DNA of 64,000 nt from Candidatus Nitrosocosmicus arcticus. Lineage in GTDB: Archaea > Thermoproteota > Nitrososphaeria > Nitrososphaerales > Nitrososphaeraceae. Location: NCBI RefSeq assembly GCF_007826885.1, contig NZ_ML675585.1:1-64000 (forward strand), in the 5' to 3' direction. This document shows, in pieces, positions 18,060 through 26,863 of the stretch (position 1 is its first letter; the number at the start of each line of letters is the position of its first letter). Made by a program: the position numbers and the translations under genes. Below the pieces are notes generated by a model. That model did not search any database. It had not been told where the DNA came from and saw nothing but the letters and a program-made list of their open reading frames with translations.

Positions 18060-19019
18060 TTATGGTATTGGAGAGAATACGTGAATGTCCGTATCTCGCC
18101 CATCAGCTACATATACATTTCCTTGAGAATCCAATGCAATTCCGACCGGATCCTTGATCAATTCATGTAATGCACCTATATTTCCAAATTGAGTGATATA
18201 CGTTCCATTATTATTAAAAACTTGGATTCTGTTATTATCACTATCTGACACGTATATATTGTCAGAAGGATCTATTGCTAAATCTATAGGGGCTTTAAAC
18301 TGACCATTGCCCGATCCGAAGGTTCCGAATTTCATCAAGAAATTTCCATCCTGATCGAATTTTTGTACTCTGTTGTTACTAGAATCCGTTACATAAATAT
18401 CATTATTTGAATCTATGGCTACATCAGCGGGGTTATTAAATTGACCATCACTGAGACCCGGAGACCCAAAACTCATCAAGAAATTTCCATCCTGATCGAA
18501 TTTTTGTACGTTGTTATTTTCTCCAAAGTCGGTGGCATAAAGATTATTTTCTTTATCCACACCGACACCACCTGGACTGATAAATAATCCAGGGCCAAGG
18601 CCAAATGATCCTATAGATCGAATAAAGGTGCCATTAGGAGTAAATTCTTTTATTGCGTACGTTGGATTTCCAAAGTCAGCAATGTAAATAGAATCATTGG
18701 AATTTATTGCAATACCAGCGGGATTAGTAAAGTATTGTGGCCCATTGCCAAAAGTACCAAAACCCAGTATAAAGGTGCCATTAGGAGTAAATTTTTGGAT
18801 CATTTGGGTGGTATATCCGGCAAAGTCTGATACATACACACTATCTTCAGAGTCAACTCCAATACCCGATACCTGGTTAAATTGACCTTGAGCAACCCCT
18901 TTCTCTCCCCACATAGTTTCATGTGCAAATTCTAGGGCATATGCAGAGAATTGGTTTGCTGTTAATAACATCACACCGAATACCAGTATGCTTAAAATAG
19001 CAAATGGAATAAGTTTCAT
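18060..19019 (-). CDS. Secreted NHL-repeat beta-propeller protein
   Basis: A 319-residue protein with signal peptide (about 5-28, ending SAYA) and six NHL repeats. Each repeat has a core like VYVSDFAG..IQKFTPNGTFI and a GxFGxGxGQF-type turn, building a six-bladed propeller. NHL propellers bind proteins, sugars or RNA, and here the export signal points to the cell surface. Two repeats share an identical 36 bp stretch, so copies were recently homogenised. It converges on hemB. Confidence 0.8.
   Translation of the reverse strand: MKLIPFAILSILVFGVMLLTANQFSAYALEFAHETMWGEKGVAQGQFNQVSGIGVDSEDSVYVSDFAGYTTQMIQKFTPNGTFILGFGTFGNGPQYFTNPAGIAINSNDSIYIADFGNPTYAIKEFTPNGTFIRSIGSFGLGPGLFISPGGVGVDKENNLYATDFGENNNVQKFDQDGNFLMSFGSPGLSDGQFNNPADVAIDSNNDIYVTDSSNNRVQKFDQDGNFLMKFGTFGSGNGQFKAPIDLAIDPSDNIYVSDSDNNRIQVFNNNGTYITQFGNIGALHELIKDPVGIALDSQGNVYVADGRDTDIHVFSPIP
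18333..18368 (-). repeat. 36 bp perfect direct repeat inside the NHL gene, copy 1
   Basis: Identical to 18474-18509, one propeller blade (141 bases) apart. Both encode QKFDQDGNFLM. Other blades are more diverged, so this pair arose by recent duplication or gene conversion. Confidence 0.85.
18474..18509 (-). repeat. 36 bp perfect direct repeat inside the NHL gene, copy 2
   Basis: Second copy of the 18333-18368 repeat. The phase is kept, so recombination between copies would delete or add exactly one blade of 47 codons. Confidence 0.85.
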
Positions 19020-19090
19020 CTCGTAATATCAACGATCCATTATTTAAATAGTTTTTTAAAATGAGAAGGAAAATATAAATAAAAAGTGCA

Positions 19091-19672
19091 TTAGTGATTA
19101 GAGACGTTCTTGTTTGCGTCTTTCATCAAGTGAGGAGGTTTGATTAAGTCTGGATTGATAGTTACACCGTAAATAGGTAAATCACCAAAATGATTATCTA
19201 CACTTTCTGGATCGATATTTATGGTTATTACACTGTCATTTGATGTTTGTATTGAGGTAGGAATATCGGTTGCGGGACCATCTTGCAAACTTACCGTGGA
19301 TGTGCCATTATAATGGGTAGATTCATTGTCTGGATGGGACACACTTGAGATAACAAAATCTGTTAGGGTATGAGTATGTCTTGCCGTGCCGTCAGGTCGT
19401 ATCATTTCAATAGCAGCATTAAATACATCTGAGGATTGATTATTCTGAACATTCGTATCATTTACTATATTTGACCTCCAATTTCCAACCATTACCCATT
19501 CAACGGTACCGGATTCATTTTCCGAAAGTCCTGCAATTGGACCAAAAATAAATTGGTCATTTATTAATTGTGGAGGAATAGCATTTACAGGATTTGAAAT
19601 AGATCCAAGGTATATAAAACTAGAAACTAAGATAGCAGCAAATAATAATGTTAACGTTTTAAGATTCTGCAT
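19091..19672 (-). CDS. Secreted protein of unknown function
   Basis: Starting at ATG 19672 the protein has 193 residues with a clear signal peptide (LTLLFAAILVSSFIYLGSIS, then NAIPP). The mature part has WVMVGNWRSN, AAIEMIRPDGTARHTHTLTD and a C-terminal IYGVTINPDLIKPPHL, all beta-like, with several N-glycosylation sequons. The family is common among thaumarchaeal exported proteins but I cannot name it. A farther upstream TTG/ATG would place about 50 charged residues before the signal, so the later start is chosen. It precedes the NHL gene on the same strand. Confidence 0.6.
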   Translation of the reverse strand: MQNLKTLTLLFAAILVSSFIYLGSISNPVNAIPPQLINDQFIFGPIAGLSENESGTVEWVMVGNWRSNIVNDTNVQNNQSSDVFNAAIEMIRPDGTARHTHTLTDFVISSVSHPDNESTHYNGTSTVSLQDGPATDIPTSIQTSNDSVITINIDPESVDNHFGDLPIYGVTINPDLIKPPHLMKDANKNVSNH

Positions 19673-19941
19673 TGAGTAATATGCACATTTGCCATTATTA
19701 TCTTTTATGAATTCCTTATTATAGAATAACCTATAAAATTTGATGTTTGTCAAGAGGCTTTTCCACCATTTAGATTGATTAGTTTGGACTATATACACGT
19801 CCCTATTAGATATACATAGCAATTCAATTCCTTAAAAAATAGTTAACATCAGAGAATCTCAATACGCTATTATTATTCCCCGATTGTAAAATACGCGAAT
19901 AAATGATTAGACATATAAGTGTATGATTTTTAATAATTGGT

Positions 19942-20106
19942 ATGAGTTTTTTACAGCAATTAACTTTTTTACTTGCTGTAATACTTGCAACTATATTCAT
20001 AATTTCATTGGTTTTTAATCAAACAATGACCTATTACCGGATTCTAGAGAAGGCGAGAAAATTTGGAAAAAAAGCCAAAATTAGGAATAAGTCTGCTAGT
20101 TTTTAG
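19942..20106 (+). CDS. Small single-TM membrane protein (54 aa)
   Basis: An ATG frame of 54 codons: hydrophobic residues 6-26 (LTFLLAVILATIFIISLVF) followed by a basic tail (KARKFGKKAKIRNKSASF). This is a typical small type-I-like membrane peptide with positive cytoplasmic side. No family recognised. A TATA-like stretch lies upstream at about 19912-19920. Confidence 0.45.
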   Translation: MSFLQQLTFLLAVILATIFIISLVFNQTMTYYRILEKARKFGKKAKIRNKSASF

Positions 20107-20378
20107 AATTATATTATAGAGGATATATAAATACATTTTAGGTCATCCTCCAACGTGTCCAGGTATTTAGAATTAGATCAGAAACAGATGTATCAATAAG
20201 CCTAATGCGACTAATCACAATGAAGGTCAAAATATAGGTATCGCTGTTGCTGCTGCTGTTGATGCTGCTGCAATCTATAAAATCATTATATCAGTAGTCA
20301 GAGTTTTGAATGTATTCGTAAAATTTACTAAAAGATTGCCTCCAAACATTGATATTCTAATAAAGTCACCAATAATGC

Positions 20379-20561
20379 ATGAGTTTCGTTACTGGAATTA
20401 TAATAACCATAATTGGCGTAATATTGTATGCGATTTCTAGCATGTTGCCGCCTGGTGCAACTACCATAGCAAGGATAGGAGGAATCATTCTAGCAATAAT
20501 TGGAATAATAATAATAATATTGGCAGCTGTAGGGGTAGCTTTCTTCATAGCTCCGTTTTAA
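20379..20561 (+). CDS. Small two-TM membrane protein (60 aa)
   Basis: Two hydrophobic helices (about 3-22 and 32-57) joined by a short loop PPGATTIAR. The pattern GIIITIIGVILYAIS and GGIILAIIGIIIIILAAVGV is seen in many short archaeal membrane proteins of unknown role. The start is the ATG at 20379. The opposite strand frame is a shadow of the same hydrophobic codons. Confidence 0.45.
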   Translation: MSFVTGIIITIIGVILYAISSMLPPGATTIARIGGIILAIIGIIIIILAAVGVAFFIAPF

Positions 20562-20905
20562 TCACTTTATTCCGTTTATTTTTGTAATGCAGATTAAGAT
20601 TTAGTGAATAGATTATCCCTTTCTTGTTGTTAATGAGGATGGCATCATCGTCTACCTAATACTTATCTGATACATCGGACTCAAAGCAATGGTAAATTTA
20701 AGGAAAAACAAAATCCTTTTTGATCAGTTAGATAATAGATAAAACAAGTATGCAGAAGGTCGAGACCAGCTACGAACTATCTAAAACCGCAATTAAAGAG
20801 ATGATTGGAGGGTAACTATTTTTTTTAGAATGATCGCGCGGATAATTAACAATTTTGAGATAATGTATATCTAGAACATAAGACAAATAATTATCATTAT
20901 ACCTC
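20562..20905. other. Leader region of the hemL operon
   Basis: No gene seen. The stretch next to 20905 should hold the hemL promoter; ATAATGTATATC near 20860-20871 is a plausible TATA box but spacing to the ATG is over 30 bases. Confidence 0.25.
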
Positions 20906-22204
20906 ATGACCGATATAACATTTGATAAATCACGTATTCTATTTGAAAAAGCATCCAAAATGATTCCAGGAGGGGTTAATAGTCCAGTCAGATATTTTCA
21001 ACCACATCCATTTTTTGTTGAATCTGCCAATGGAAGTAGACTATTTACCAATGATGGTGATGTATTAATTGATTATTGCTTGGGTTACGGATCAGTTTTT
21101 CTAGGACATGGTAATCAACAAATAGGCTCTGAAATAAAGAGTCAGATAGACAAAGGAAATTTGTTTTGTGCGCCTACAGAAAAGGAGACTCAATTAGCGG
21201 AAATTTGTTCCAAAATAATTCCATGTGCCGAAATGGTAAGAATTATGAATACTGGAGCTGAGGCAACGATGCATTCTATTCGCTTAGCAAGAGCATTTAC
21301 AAGAAAAACAAAGATAATAAAACTTGAGGGCGGGTATCATGGCGCTTTTGATTATGTCCTAAATAAAGCTGGTTCAGGGGCAGCCGATCAAGAATATTCT
21401 GACGGCATACTAACAGAGAGTGCCTCAAAAACTATTACCGTTCCATATAATGATATCGAGTCATTGCAATCAGTGATAGACAATGAACAAAATCACAATG
21501 ACATAGCTTGTATAATAGTTGAACCCGTTATGGCTAATACCGGCCTTATTCTTCCTGAAAAAGATTATCTTAACAGTATTCGAAACCTAACTAAACAAAA
21601 CAATATAGTTTTGATATTTGATGAAGTGGTAACCGGATTTAGATTAGCCTTAGGTGGAGCAAGCGAATTCTTCGGCATAAAACCAGATATTGCTACATTT
21701 GCCAAAACTTTGGGAAATGGATACCCTATTTCACTTATCGCAGGCAGGAGAGAAATATTATTGGGATTAGCTCCTAGTGGGTCAGTATATCAAGCAAGTA
21801 CATTCGCTGGAAATCCAATTTCAGTAACAGCTGCCCTGAAAACTTTAGAAATCTTAATTGACGAAAAGAATACCATCTATCCTAAAGTAGCCAGAACTTG
21901 TGACAAATTAGTTGAAGCAGTAAGAAACATGGTACAAGACAAAAAAATTGACGTTATTATAAATTCTATTGGTTCCATGTTTCAATTGTTTTTTTCTGAT
22001 AAAATAATAAGAAACTATTATTCAGTAAAATCATCAAATACTAAGTTATTTATGAACATGTTTAGAATATTACTCACAAAAGGTGTATTTATTCCACCAT
22101 CCCCATTTGAAACCTGTTTTATTTCAACTCAGCATAACGAGGAAGATCTTGAAAAAACTTTAGATGCTTATGAAACCGCATTATCCAGGGTGAAAAATTA
22201 TTAA
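20906..22204 (+). CDS. hemL: Glutamate-1-semialdehyde 2,1-aminomutase
   Basis: PLP enzyme converting glutamate-1-semialdehyde to 5-aminolevulinate, the step between HemA and HemB. The 432 residues are full length: MIPGGVNSPVR, NTGAEATMHSIRLARAFT, KLEGGYHGAFD, FDEVVTGFRLALGGA, and the PLP lysine in FAKTLGNGYP (about 270). It is the first gene of hemL-hemC-cobA-hemD. Its TAA (22202-22204) overlaps the proposed ATT start of hemC, so the two are translationally coupled. Confidence 0.95.
   Translation: MTDITFDKSRILFEKASKMIPGGVNSPVRYFQPHPFFVESANGSRLFTNDGDVLIDYCLGYGSVFLGHGNQQIGSEIKSQIDKGNLFCAPTEKETQLAEICSKIIPCAEMVRIMNTGAEATMHSIRLARAFTRKTKIIKLEGGYHGAFDYVLNKAGSGAADQEYSDGILTESASKTITVPYNDIESLQSVIDNEQNHNDIACIIVEPVMANTGLILPEKDYLNSIRNLTKQNNIVLIFDEVVTGFRLALGGASEFFGIKPDIATFAKTLGNGYPISLIAGRREILLGLAPSGSVYQASTFAGNPISVTAALKTLEILIDEKNTIYPKVARTCDKLVEAVRNMVQDKKIDVIINSIGSMFQLFFSDKIIRNYYSVKSSNTKLFMNMFRILLTKGVFIPPSPFETCFISTQHNEEDLEKTLDAYETALSRVKNY
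22188..22193 (+). promoter_or_regulatory. Shine-Dalgarno-like GGGTGA before hemC
   Basis: GGGTGA inside the end of hemL matches the archaeal anti-Shine-Dalgarno and ends 6 bases before the ATT at 22200. This spacing favours that ATT as the hemC initiation codon. Confidence 0.5.
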
Positions 22205-23165
22205 AGAAATAGTTGTTGCTACGAGGGCTAGCAAACTAGCCACGCATCAAACTAATTTAGTCATTTCATCCTTGAGGGAAATCGAACCAGACCTAAAGAT
22301 TAGAATGGACAAAGTTACTACGAAAGGTGATAGAGATAGCAGACCATTTTATGTAATCAATCAAACTGGAGTATTTGAAAAAGAAGTGAATGAAAAAGTA
22401 CTTCGGTATAAAGCTGATTTTGCAGTACATAGTCTTAAAGATCTTCATGCAGGCATATCGGAAAAGTTAGTAGTTGCATGTATTCCTAAAAGAGAAAGGC
22501 CAAACGATGTTTTCATAAACAGTATAAACAACTACAAGCTTCATCAGCTAGAAAAAGATTCCATAATAGGAACAAGTAGTATTAGAAGAGCCATACAAAT
22601 CAGAACCAAGTATCCAAAATTAAGGGTCAAGTCAATTAGGGGCAATATAGAAACAAGAATAAACAGATCAAAAGAAAATCAATACGCTGGAATAATCTTA
22701 GCAGAAGCAGGAATTGAGAGATTAGGTATGAAAAATCAGATCACACAAAGACTAAGCATTCAAAGTTTTACACCAGTCCCGGGACAAGGAGCGCTTGCAA
22801 TTGTTTGTAGAAAAGATGACAAAGATCTGTTAAAAATGCTAAAGCGAATTGAACACAAGACCTCATATAAAGAAATCCAGGCTGAAAGATCCCTTACAGA
22901 AAGTATTGGAGCCGGTTGCACAGTTCCAATGGGAGCGTTAGCCACTTTAAAAAACAAGGATAGATTAATGACACTTTTTGCCGTAGTTTATTCGCTAGAC
23001 GGAAGAAAATCAATCAAAGTAAAGAAACAATATAATGCTGCTTATCCACGAAAATTGGGTCAAATGGTGGCAGAAGTATTAATATCAAAAGGAGCTAAAG
23101 AAATAACGAAAGAATGGAATAATACTAGTATGAATATCGATACACTAGATGAGTTGATAGAATGA
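22200..23165 (+). CDS. hemC: Hydroxymethylbilane synthase (porphobilinogen deaminase), apparent ATT start
   Basis: Polymerises four porphobilinogens. The frame reads IKEIVVATRASKLATHQTN, then TKGD, ADFAVHSLKDL, GTSSIRRAIQI, RGNIETRI, PGQGALAI and the dipyrromethane-cofactor Cys in GAGCTVPMG. The conserved ATRxSKLA lies upstream of the first usable TTG (22272), so a TTG start would delete essential residues. Upstream the frame meets a TGA at 22191; only ATT codons (22197, 22200) are available. ATT 22200 gives MKEIVVATR. About 321 residues. Its TGA overlaps the cobA ATG. The enzyme call is firm; the start codon is inferred. Confidence 0.93.
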   Translation: MKEIVVATRASKLATHQTNLVISSLREIEPDLKIRMDKVTTKGDRDSRPFYVINQTGVFEKEVNEKVLRYKADFAVHSLKDLHAGISEKLVVACIPKRERPNDVFINSINNYKLHQLEKDSIIGTSSIRRAIQIRTKYPKLRVKSIRGNIETRINRSKENQYAGIILAEAGIERLGMKNQITQRLSIQSFTPVPGQGALAIVCRKDDKDLLKMLKRIEHKTSYKEIQAERSLTESIGAGCTVPMGALATLKNKDRLMTLFAVVYSLDGRKSIKVKKQYNAAYPRKLGQMVAEVLISKGAKEITKEWNNTSMNIDTLDELIE

Positions 23166-23941
23166 AAAATAACGATAGCCTGGGCAAAGTTTACATTTGC
23201 GGAGCAGGTCCTGGTGATCCAAAATTACTAACGATAAAGGCATTTGAGTTGATAAAACAAGCTGATGTAATTTTATATGACAGACTGATAGGAGACGAAA
23301 TTATAAAACTTTTTCCAGATACATCAGAGAAAGTTTACGTCGGTAGAAATGTTGGAGATCCGACTACCCATCAAAATAAGACAAATGAATTGATTATAAA
23401 GTATGCAAAAATGGGGAGAAAGGTACTGAGACTCAAAGGCGGTGACCCTTTTATTTTTGGTAGAGGCGGAGAAGAAGCAGAGATTTTGGTAGAGAACAAT
23501 ATATCCTTTGAAATCATTCCTGGAATTACCTCTGGTATTGGGGCCGCTAATTATTCTGGTATACCACTCACACATAGAAAGTATGGCTCAGCTGTTGCAT
23601 TCGTTACTGGTCATGAGGATCCAGATAAGAAAACTCCCGAAGTAAATTGGGATAAATTATTTGAAGCGGTTGACACCGTGGTGATCTATATGGGAACAGA
23701 AAAGTTAGAATTGATCATAAATAAAATAAAAGGAGGAAAAATTAATGATAAAACCCTAGTTGCAATAATCCAAAATGGTACCTTAAAGAATCAGACAGTA
23801 ATTACAGGCAGCTTGGGCAACATAGTTAGTTTAGCTAAAGAACATAATGTAAAACCTCCCGCCATAGTCATAATTGGAGATATAGTAAATCTTAACAAGA
23901 AAATCAAATGGTACATTCAAGGAACTAGAGTAGAATCATGA
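23162..23941 (+). CDS. cobA: Uroporphyrinogen-III C-methyltransferase (SUMT)
   Basis: SAM-dependent methylation of uroporphyrinogen III at C2 and C7 to precorrin-2, the entry to cobalamin, siroheme and the alternative heme route. 259 residues with the family marks VYICGAGPGDPKLLTIKA, ADVILYDRL, VLRLKGGDPFIFGRGGEEA (about 79-97), IPGITSGIGAANYSGIPLTH and VVIYMG. ATGA overlap with hemC; followed by hemD. With Met8 at 15 kb the path to sirohydrochlorin is complete. Confidence 0.94.
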   Translation: MKNNDSLGKVYICGAGPGDPKLLTIKAFELIKQADVILYDRLIGDEIIKLFPDTSEKVYVGRNVGDPTTHQNKTNELIIKYAKMGRKVLRLKGGDPFIFGRGGEEAEILVENNISFEIIPGITSGIGAANYSGIPLTHRKYGSAVAFVTGHEDPDKKTPEVNWDKLFEAVDTVVIYMGTEKLELIINKIKGGKINDKTLVAIIQNGTLKNQTVITGSLGNIVSLAKEHNVKPPAIVIIGDIVNLNKKIKWYIQGTRVES

Positions 23942-23974
23942 TTATAATCAAGAAGAAAGAGTTAACCCAATAAA

Positions 23975-24853
23975 TTGGAAAAAATAATCATTGTGATTAC
24001 TAATGAGGGAGTATTGATGAATGATATCCAAAACCAAAACATTGACCAGGTTCATATAGACAAGATTGAACTAATTGCGTTACCTACTATGTCGGTTAAT
24101 AAAATCGAATCAAAAGAAGTAAGAGAATGTTTTAAAAGACTCAGTAAAGGCTTGTATAACTATTGTATTTTTTTGAGCTCCAATGCAGTCAAAATATTTT
24201 TTGAAATGGCAAAAAACGAACACAACTATGAAAGAATCATCAAGGAATTAAATAAAATAAACATGATAGTAATTGGACCTAAAACCAAAAAAATATTGCG
24301 AGGGTACGGATTTGATTCAAAGATAGGATCTTCAACCAACATCATTGATAAGAAATATTCTTCATCGGAAATAATTGAGTTTTTAGAAACCTTGGAAAGA
24401 GAATGTAAAACTAAACATCCAAAAGAAATCCCAAAAATCCTGATGCCTCGAAGTGCAGAATCAGTAAAGTCTAATAATTATATTAATACGAAATTCAAAT
24501 ACATAATACTGGACCAAGTTTTCTTTTATGAAACAAGAGAAAACAAAAATGTATCAAATTCGGAGGAGTGGAAGAAATTAATGGAATTACCTAATCGCGT
24601 TGAAAAAGCTTACCTGATTTTTACAAGTCCCTCTACGGTCAGATCTTTTTTTAAAATAATCTATCATCAATTCTCTCAAATATCGGATCGCAAAAGTGAA
24701 AGAGAAGTACTCCAAGCTTTAAATATAAACAAGGTGGTTTCAATAGGACCAAAAACTTCATTTGAATTAAATAAAAACAAAATAAATTTTACGGAATCAT
24801 CCGAATATACAATAGATGGCGCTCTGGATTCGTTACTCCGATTGATCAAATAG
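23975..24853 (+). CDS. hemD: Uroporphyrinogen-III synthase
   Basis: Closes hydroxymethylbilane with inversion of ring D. HemD is poorly conserved, but the 292-residue protein has the bilobed pattern: CIFLSSNAVKIFFEMA, MIVIGPKTKKILRGYGF, LMPRSAESV, YLIFTSPSTVRSFFKII and VVSIGPKTSFEL, in the right order, and the operon context (after hemC and cobA) is decisive. It is slightly longer than usual through charged insertions between lobes. The start is a TTG at 23975. Confidence 0.85.
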   Translation: MEKIIIVITNEGVLMNDIQNQNIDQVHIDKIELIALPTMSVNKIESKEVRECFKRLSKGLYNYCIFLSSNAVKIFFEMAKNEHNYERIIKELNKINMIVIGPKTKKILRGYGFDSKIGSSTNIIDKKYSSSEIIEFLETLERECKTKHPKEIPKILMPRSAESVKSNNYINTKFKYIILDQVFFYETRENKNVSNSEEWKKLMELPNRVEKAYLIFTSPSTVRSFFKIIYHQFSQISDRKSEREVLQALNINKVVSIGPKTSFELNKNKINFTESSEYTIDGALDSLLRLIK

Positions 24854-24926
24854 GGACCTATTTTAAATGGCTATTATAAAAGAAAAAGTCCAAAACACAG
24901 AGAAAAAATGTAACTACGGATAAAAA

Positions 24927-25250
24927 TTATATCAAAATTAACAGCTTGTTTTTTTCCCTTTTTATCAGATAAACCTCAAGTGGTTTTTCTGCAGGCAGGT
25001 TCAATGCACTACCACTTTTTAAATCAAATGACGATAAATGTAACGGACATGTTACAGTTCTTTCAGATTCATTCAAAATACCACCAGTCAGGTCAACGTA
25101 TGCATGAGTACAAATACGATCCGAGGCGCAAAATTCGCCGTTTAGGTTCAATATCATGATTTTTTTGTCTTCATGATCAAACTCGTCCATTTCCCCTTTC
25201 TTTAATTTGAGAAATTGGGAAACATCTACCCATTTTTGTGTGCTTGTCAA
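24927..25250 (-). CDS. Rieske-type [2Fe-2S] ferredoxin
   Basis: A 107-residue soluble Rieske protein. Cluster ligands are seen as ICTHAYVDLTGG (Cys, His) and VTCPLHLSSFDLKSG (Cys, His), spaced C-x-H-x18-C-x2-H. No signal peptide or membrane helix, so it is a cytoplasmic NirD/ferredoxin-type electron carrier rather than a cytochrome bc subunit. It lies downstream of sufB and sufD on the same strand, 69 bases after sufD, which fits an Fe-S protein made with its assembly system. Confidence 0.88.
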   Translation of the reverse strand: MTSTQKWVDVSQFLKLKKGEMDEFDHEDKKIMILNLNGEFCASDRICTHAYVDLTGGILNESERTVTCPLHLSSFDLKSGSALNLPAEKPLEVYLIKREKNKLLILI

Positions 25251-25319
25251 TTTATAACACCAAATTCAGATATTGAAAATACAAATATATGGTAAAGGTT
25301 CATCATTCAAATTTTTTCT

Positions 25320-26807
25320 TTACCTGTATTTGTAATGTTTCTCGAATATATCGGCAGTTTCCTTGTATCTTGATTTTTCCACTTCAAGAATCTGTTCCAT
25401 GACCTCATCACCCTTTAACATTAGAGGTTTTCCAGTCCACTTGTTCTCAAACAAATAACTTATCCAAGCACGAATGAATGGACCCATTTTTCGAGATAAA
25501 GGTTCTACGAACCCGTTTATTATCTCCCGCTTAGCACTTTCTCTATCCAAACCCTTACACATCAAGTAGAATATTTGTTCTTCATCAATCTGAGATACGG
25601 AAGCAGAATGGGTAGCTTTGACCTCGTTGGTTTCAATCTCCAATCCTGGAATAGCATCGGCCTGGGCGCCTTTATTTAATAAAATTGCATGCCCGGCCAA
25701 ATAAGATTCTGAAGCTTGTGCATCCTTTCGAATTTTTATCATTCCTTTAAATAAGGACTTGGCGGCATCTTTTACAATTGATTTAACCAGCACTTTACCT
25801 TTAGTACTAAATCCAATATGATCAAGATTAGATGAAATGTCAAATGATTGTTTATTTGTACCAAAAACTATTTCTACATCTTCAGCTCGTGCACCCGAGC
25901 CTTTCATAACGCTATCAGTCTTGAATCGACAAAGGCGTGCACCAAACATTCCAGAATACCAAGACATCTTGGCGTCCTTTTCAACAAAGGCCTTTCTATT
26001 AGCTACACAGAAAGTATCAGAATTCATAGCTTGCAATGTAATGAACTCAAGTTCCGCCGCGGGTTTGACGATACATTCAAGAACCTCAAAATAGCATTCT
26101 TGTCGTTTTTCGCTTGAATCATTTTCTTGAGTTTCATTTTTTGACTTTGATAATTCATGGTTTGATGATGAAGATGATGAAGAAAATGTGGGAAATGATG
26201 AGTACAATTCTTGTACTATTGTTCCTTTTGAGCCTTCTTCAGCAATAACGATATTTCTACAAATTGATGATGTACGATCATCTTTTAAAGAATATACAAT
26301 TCTAATCGGTTCCTCAATCATCAAATTCCTTGGAAGGTAAATAAAGAATCCAGATTGAAAGGCAGAGGAACCTAATGCGAGAAAACGATCTTCTTCGTAA
26401 TTGATGGAGTTATCTAAAAAATACTTTTTAACTAGTTCTGAATTGTTTTTTAAGGCGTCCTGAATTGTAGAAACAATTAAACCTTTTTTAGATAATGCCT
26501 CTGGAACAAAAATATGTGCTACAGAAGAACCTATCAAAAGTATACTTGGAGAAGACTTTATTTCTTCTAGCCGCATTTCAAGGTCCTTTGAAATAGAATA
26601 CGCGTTCTCGTTAGAAAAATAAATTTTGGTTGGTTCTAAAACAGTTAATCCAGTGTATTTAGAATACAATGGTGAAACTTCATTAGGTAGGCCGGAAAAC
26701 TTGGATAAAATCGCCTTTCTAGAAGAGAGCATCCACTGGGGTTCTATTTCATTTTTGGACAGTATTTCATGTACATTATTTTCTGAAAGCAATGATAATG
26801 GAATCAT
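25320..26807 (-). CDS. sufD: Fe-S cluster assembly protein SufD
   Basis: Partner of SufB in the SufBCD scaffold. The 495-residue protein has the Suf beta-helix core: RNIVIAEEGSKGTIVQELYS, ITLQAMNSD, FKGMIKIRKDAQASESYLAG, ALLNKGAQADAIPGLEIETN, ATHSASVSQIDEEQIFYLM and RESAKREIINGFVEPL. A Ser-rich, acidic low-complexity insertion (about 205-235; SSSSSSS) interrupts the N-terminal side of the core. The start is the ATG at 26807, 57 bases after the sufB stop. No sufC lies in this window. Confidence 0.92.
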   Translation of the reverse strand: MIPLSLLSENNVHEILSKNEIEPQWMLSSRKAILSKFSGLPNEVSPLYSKYTGLTVLEPTKIYFSNENAYSISKDLEMRLEEIKSSPSILLIGSSVAHIFVPEALSKKGLIVSTIQDALKNNSELVKKYFLDNSINYEEDRFLALGSSAFQSGFFIYLPRNLMIEEPIRIVYSLKDDRTSSICRNIVIAEEGSKGTIVQELYSSFPTFSSSSSSSNHELSKSKNETQENDSSEKRQECYFEVLECIVKPAAELEFITLQAMNSDTFCVANRKAFVEKDAKMSWYSGMFGARLCRFKTDSVMKGSGARAEDVEIVFGTNKQSFDISSNLDHIGFSTKGKVLVKSIVKDAAKSLFKGMIKIRKDAQASESYLAGHAILLNKGAQADAIPGLEIETNEVKATHSASVSQIDEEQIFYLMCKGLDRESAKREIINGFVEPLSRKMGPFIRAWISYLFENKWTGKPLMLKGDEVMEQILEVEKSRYKETADIFEKHYKYR

Positions 26808-26863
26808 TATAAATCAATCTTTATGAAAAAATAAAAGGACAAGTAATGAAACTAAACTAACCA

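Noticed and set aside
20245-20272. GCTGTTGCTGCTGCT patch as part of a gene
   Set aside because: It looks like an Ala-coding tract but stops occur on both sides in every frame; treated as simple sequence.
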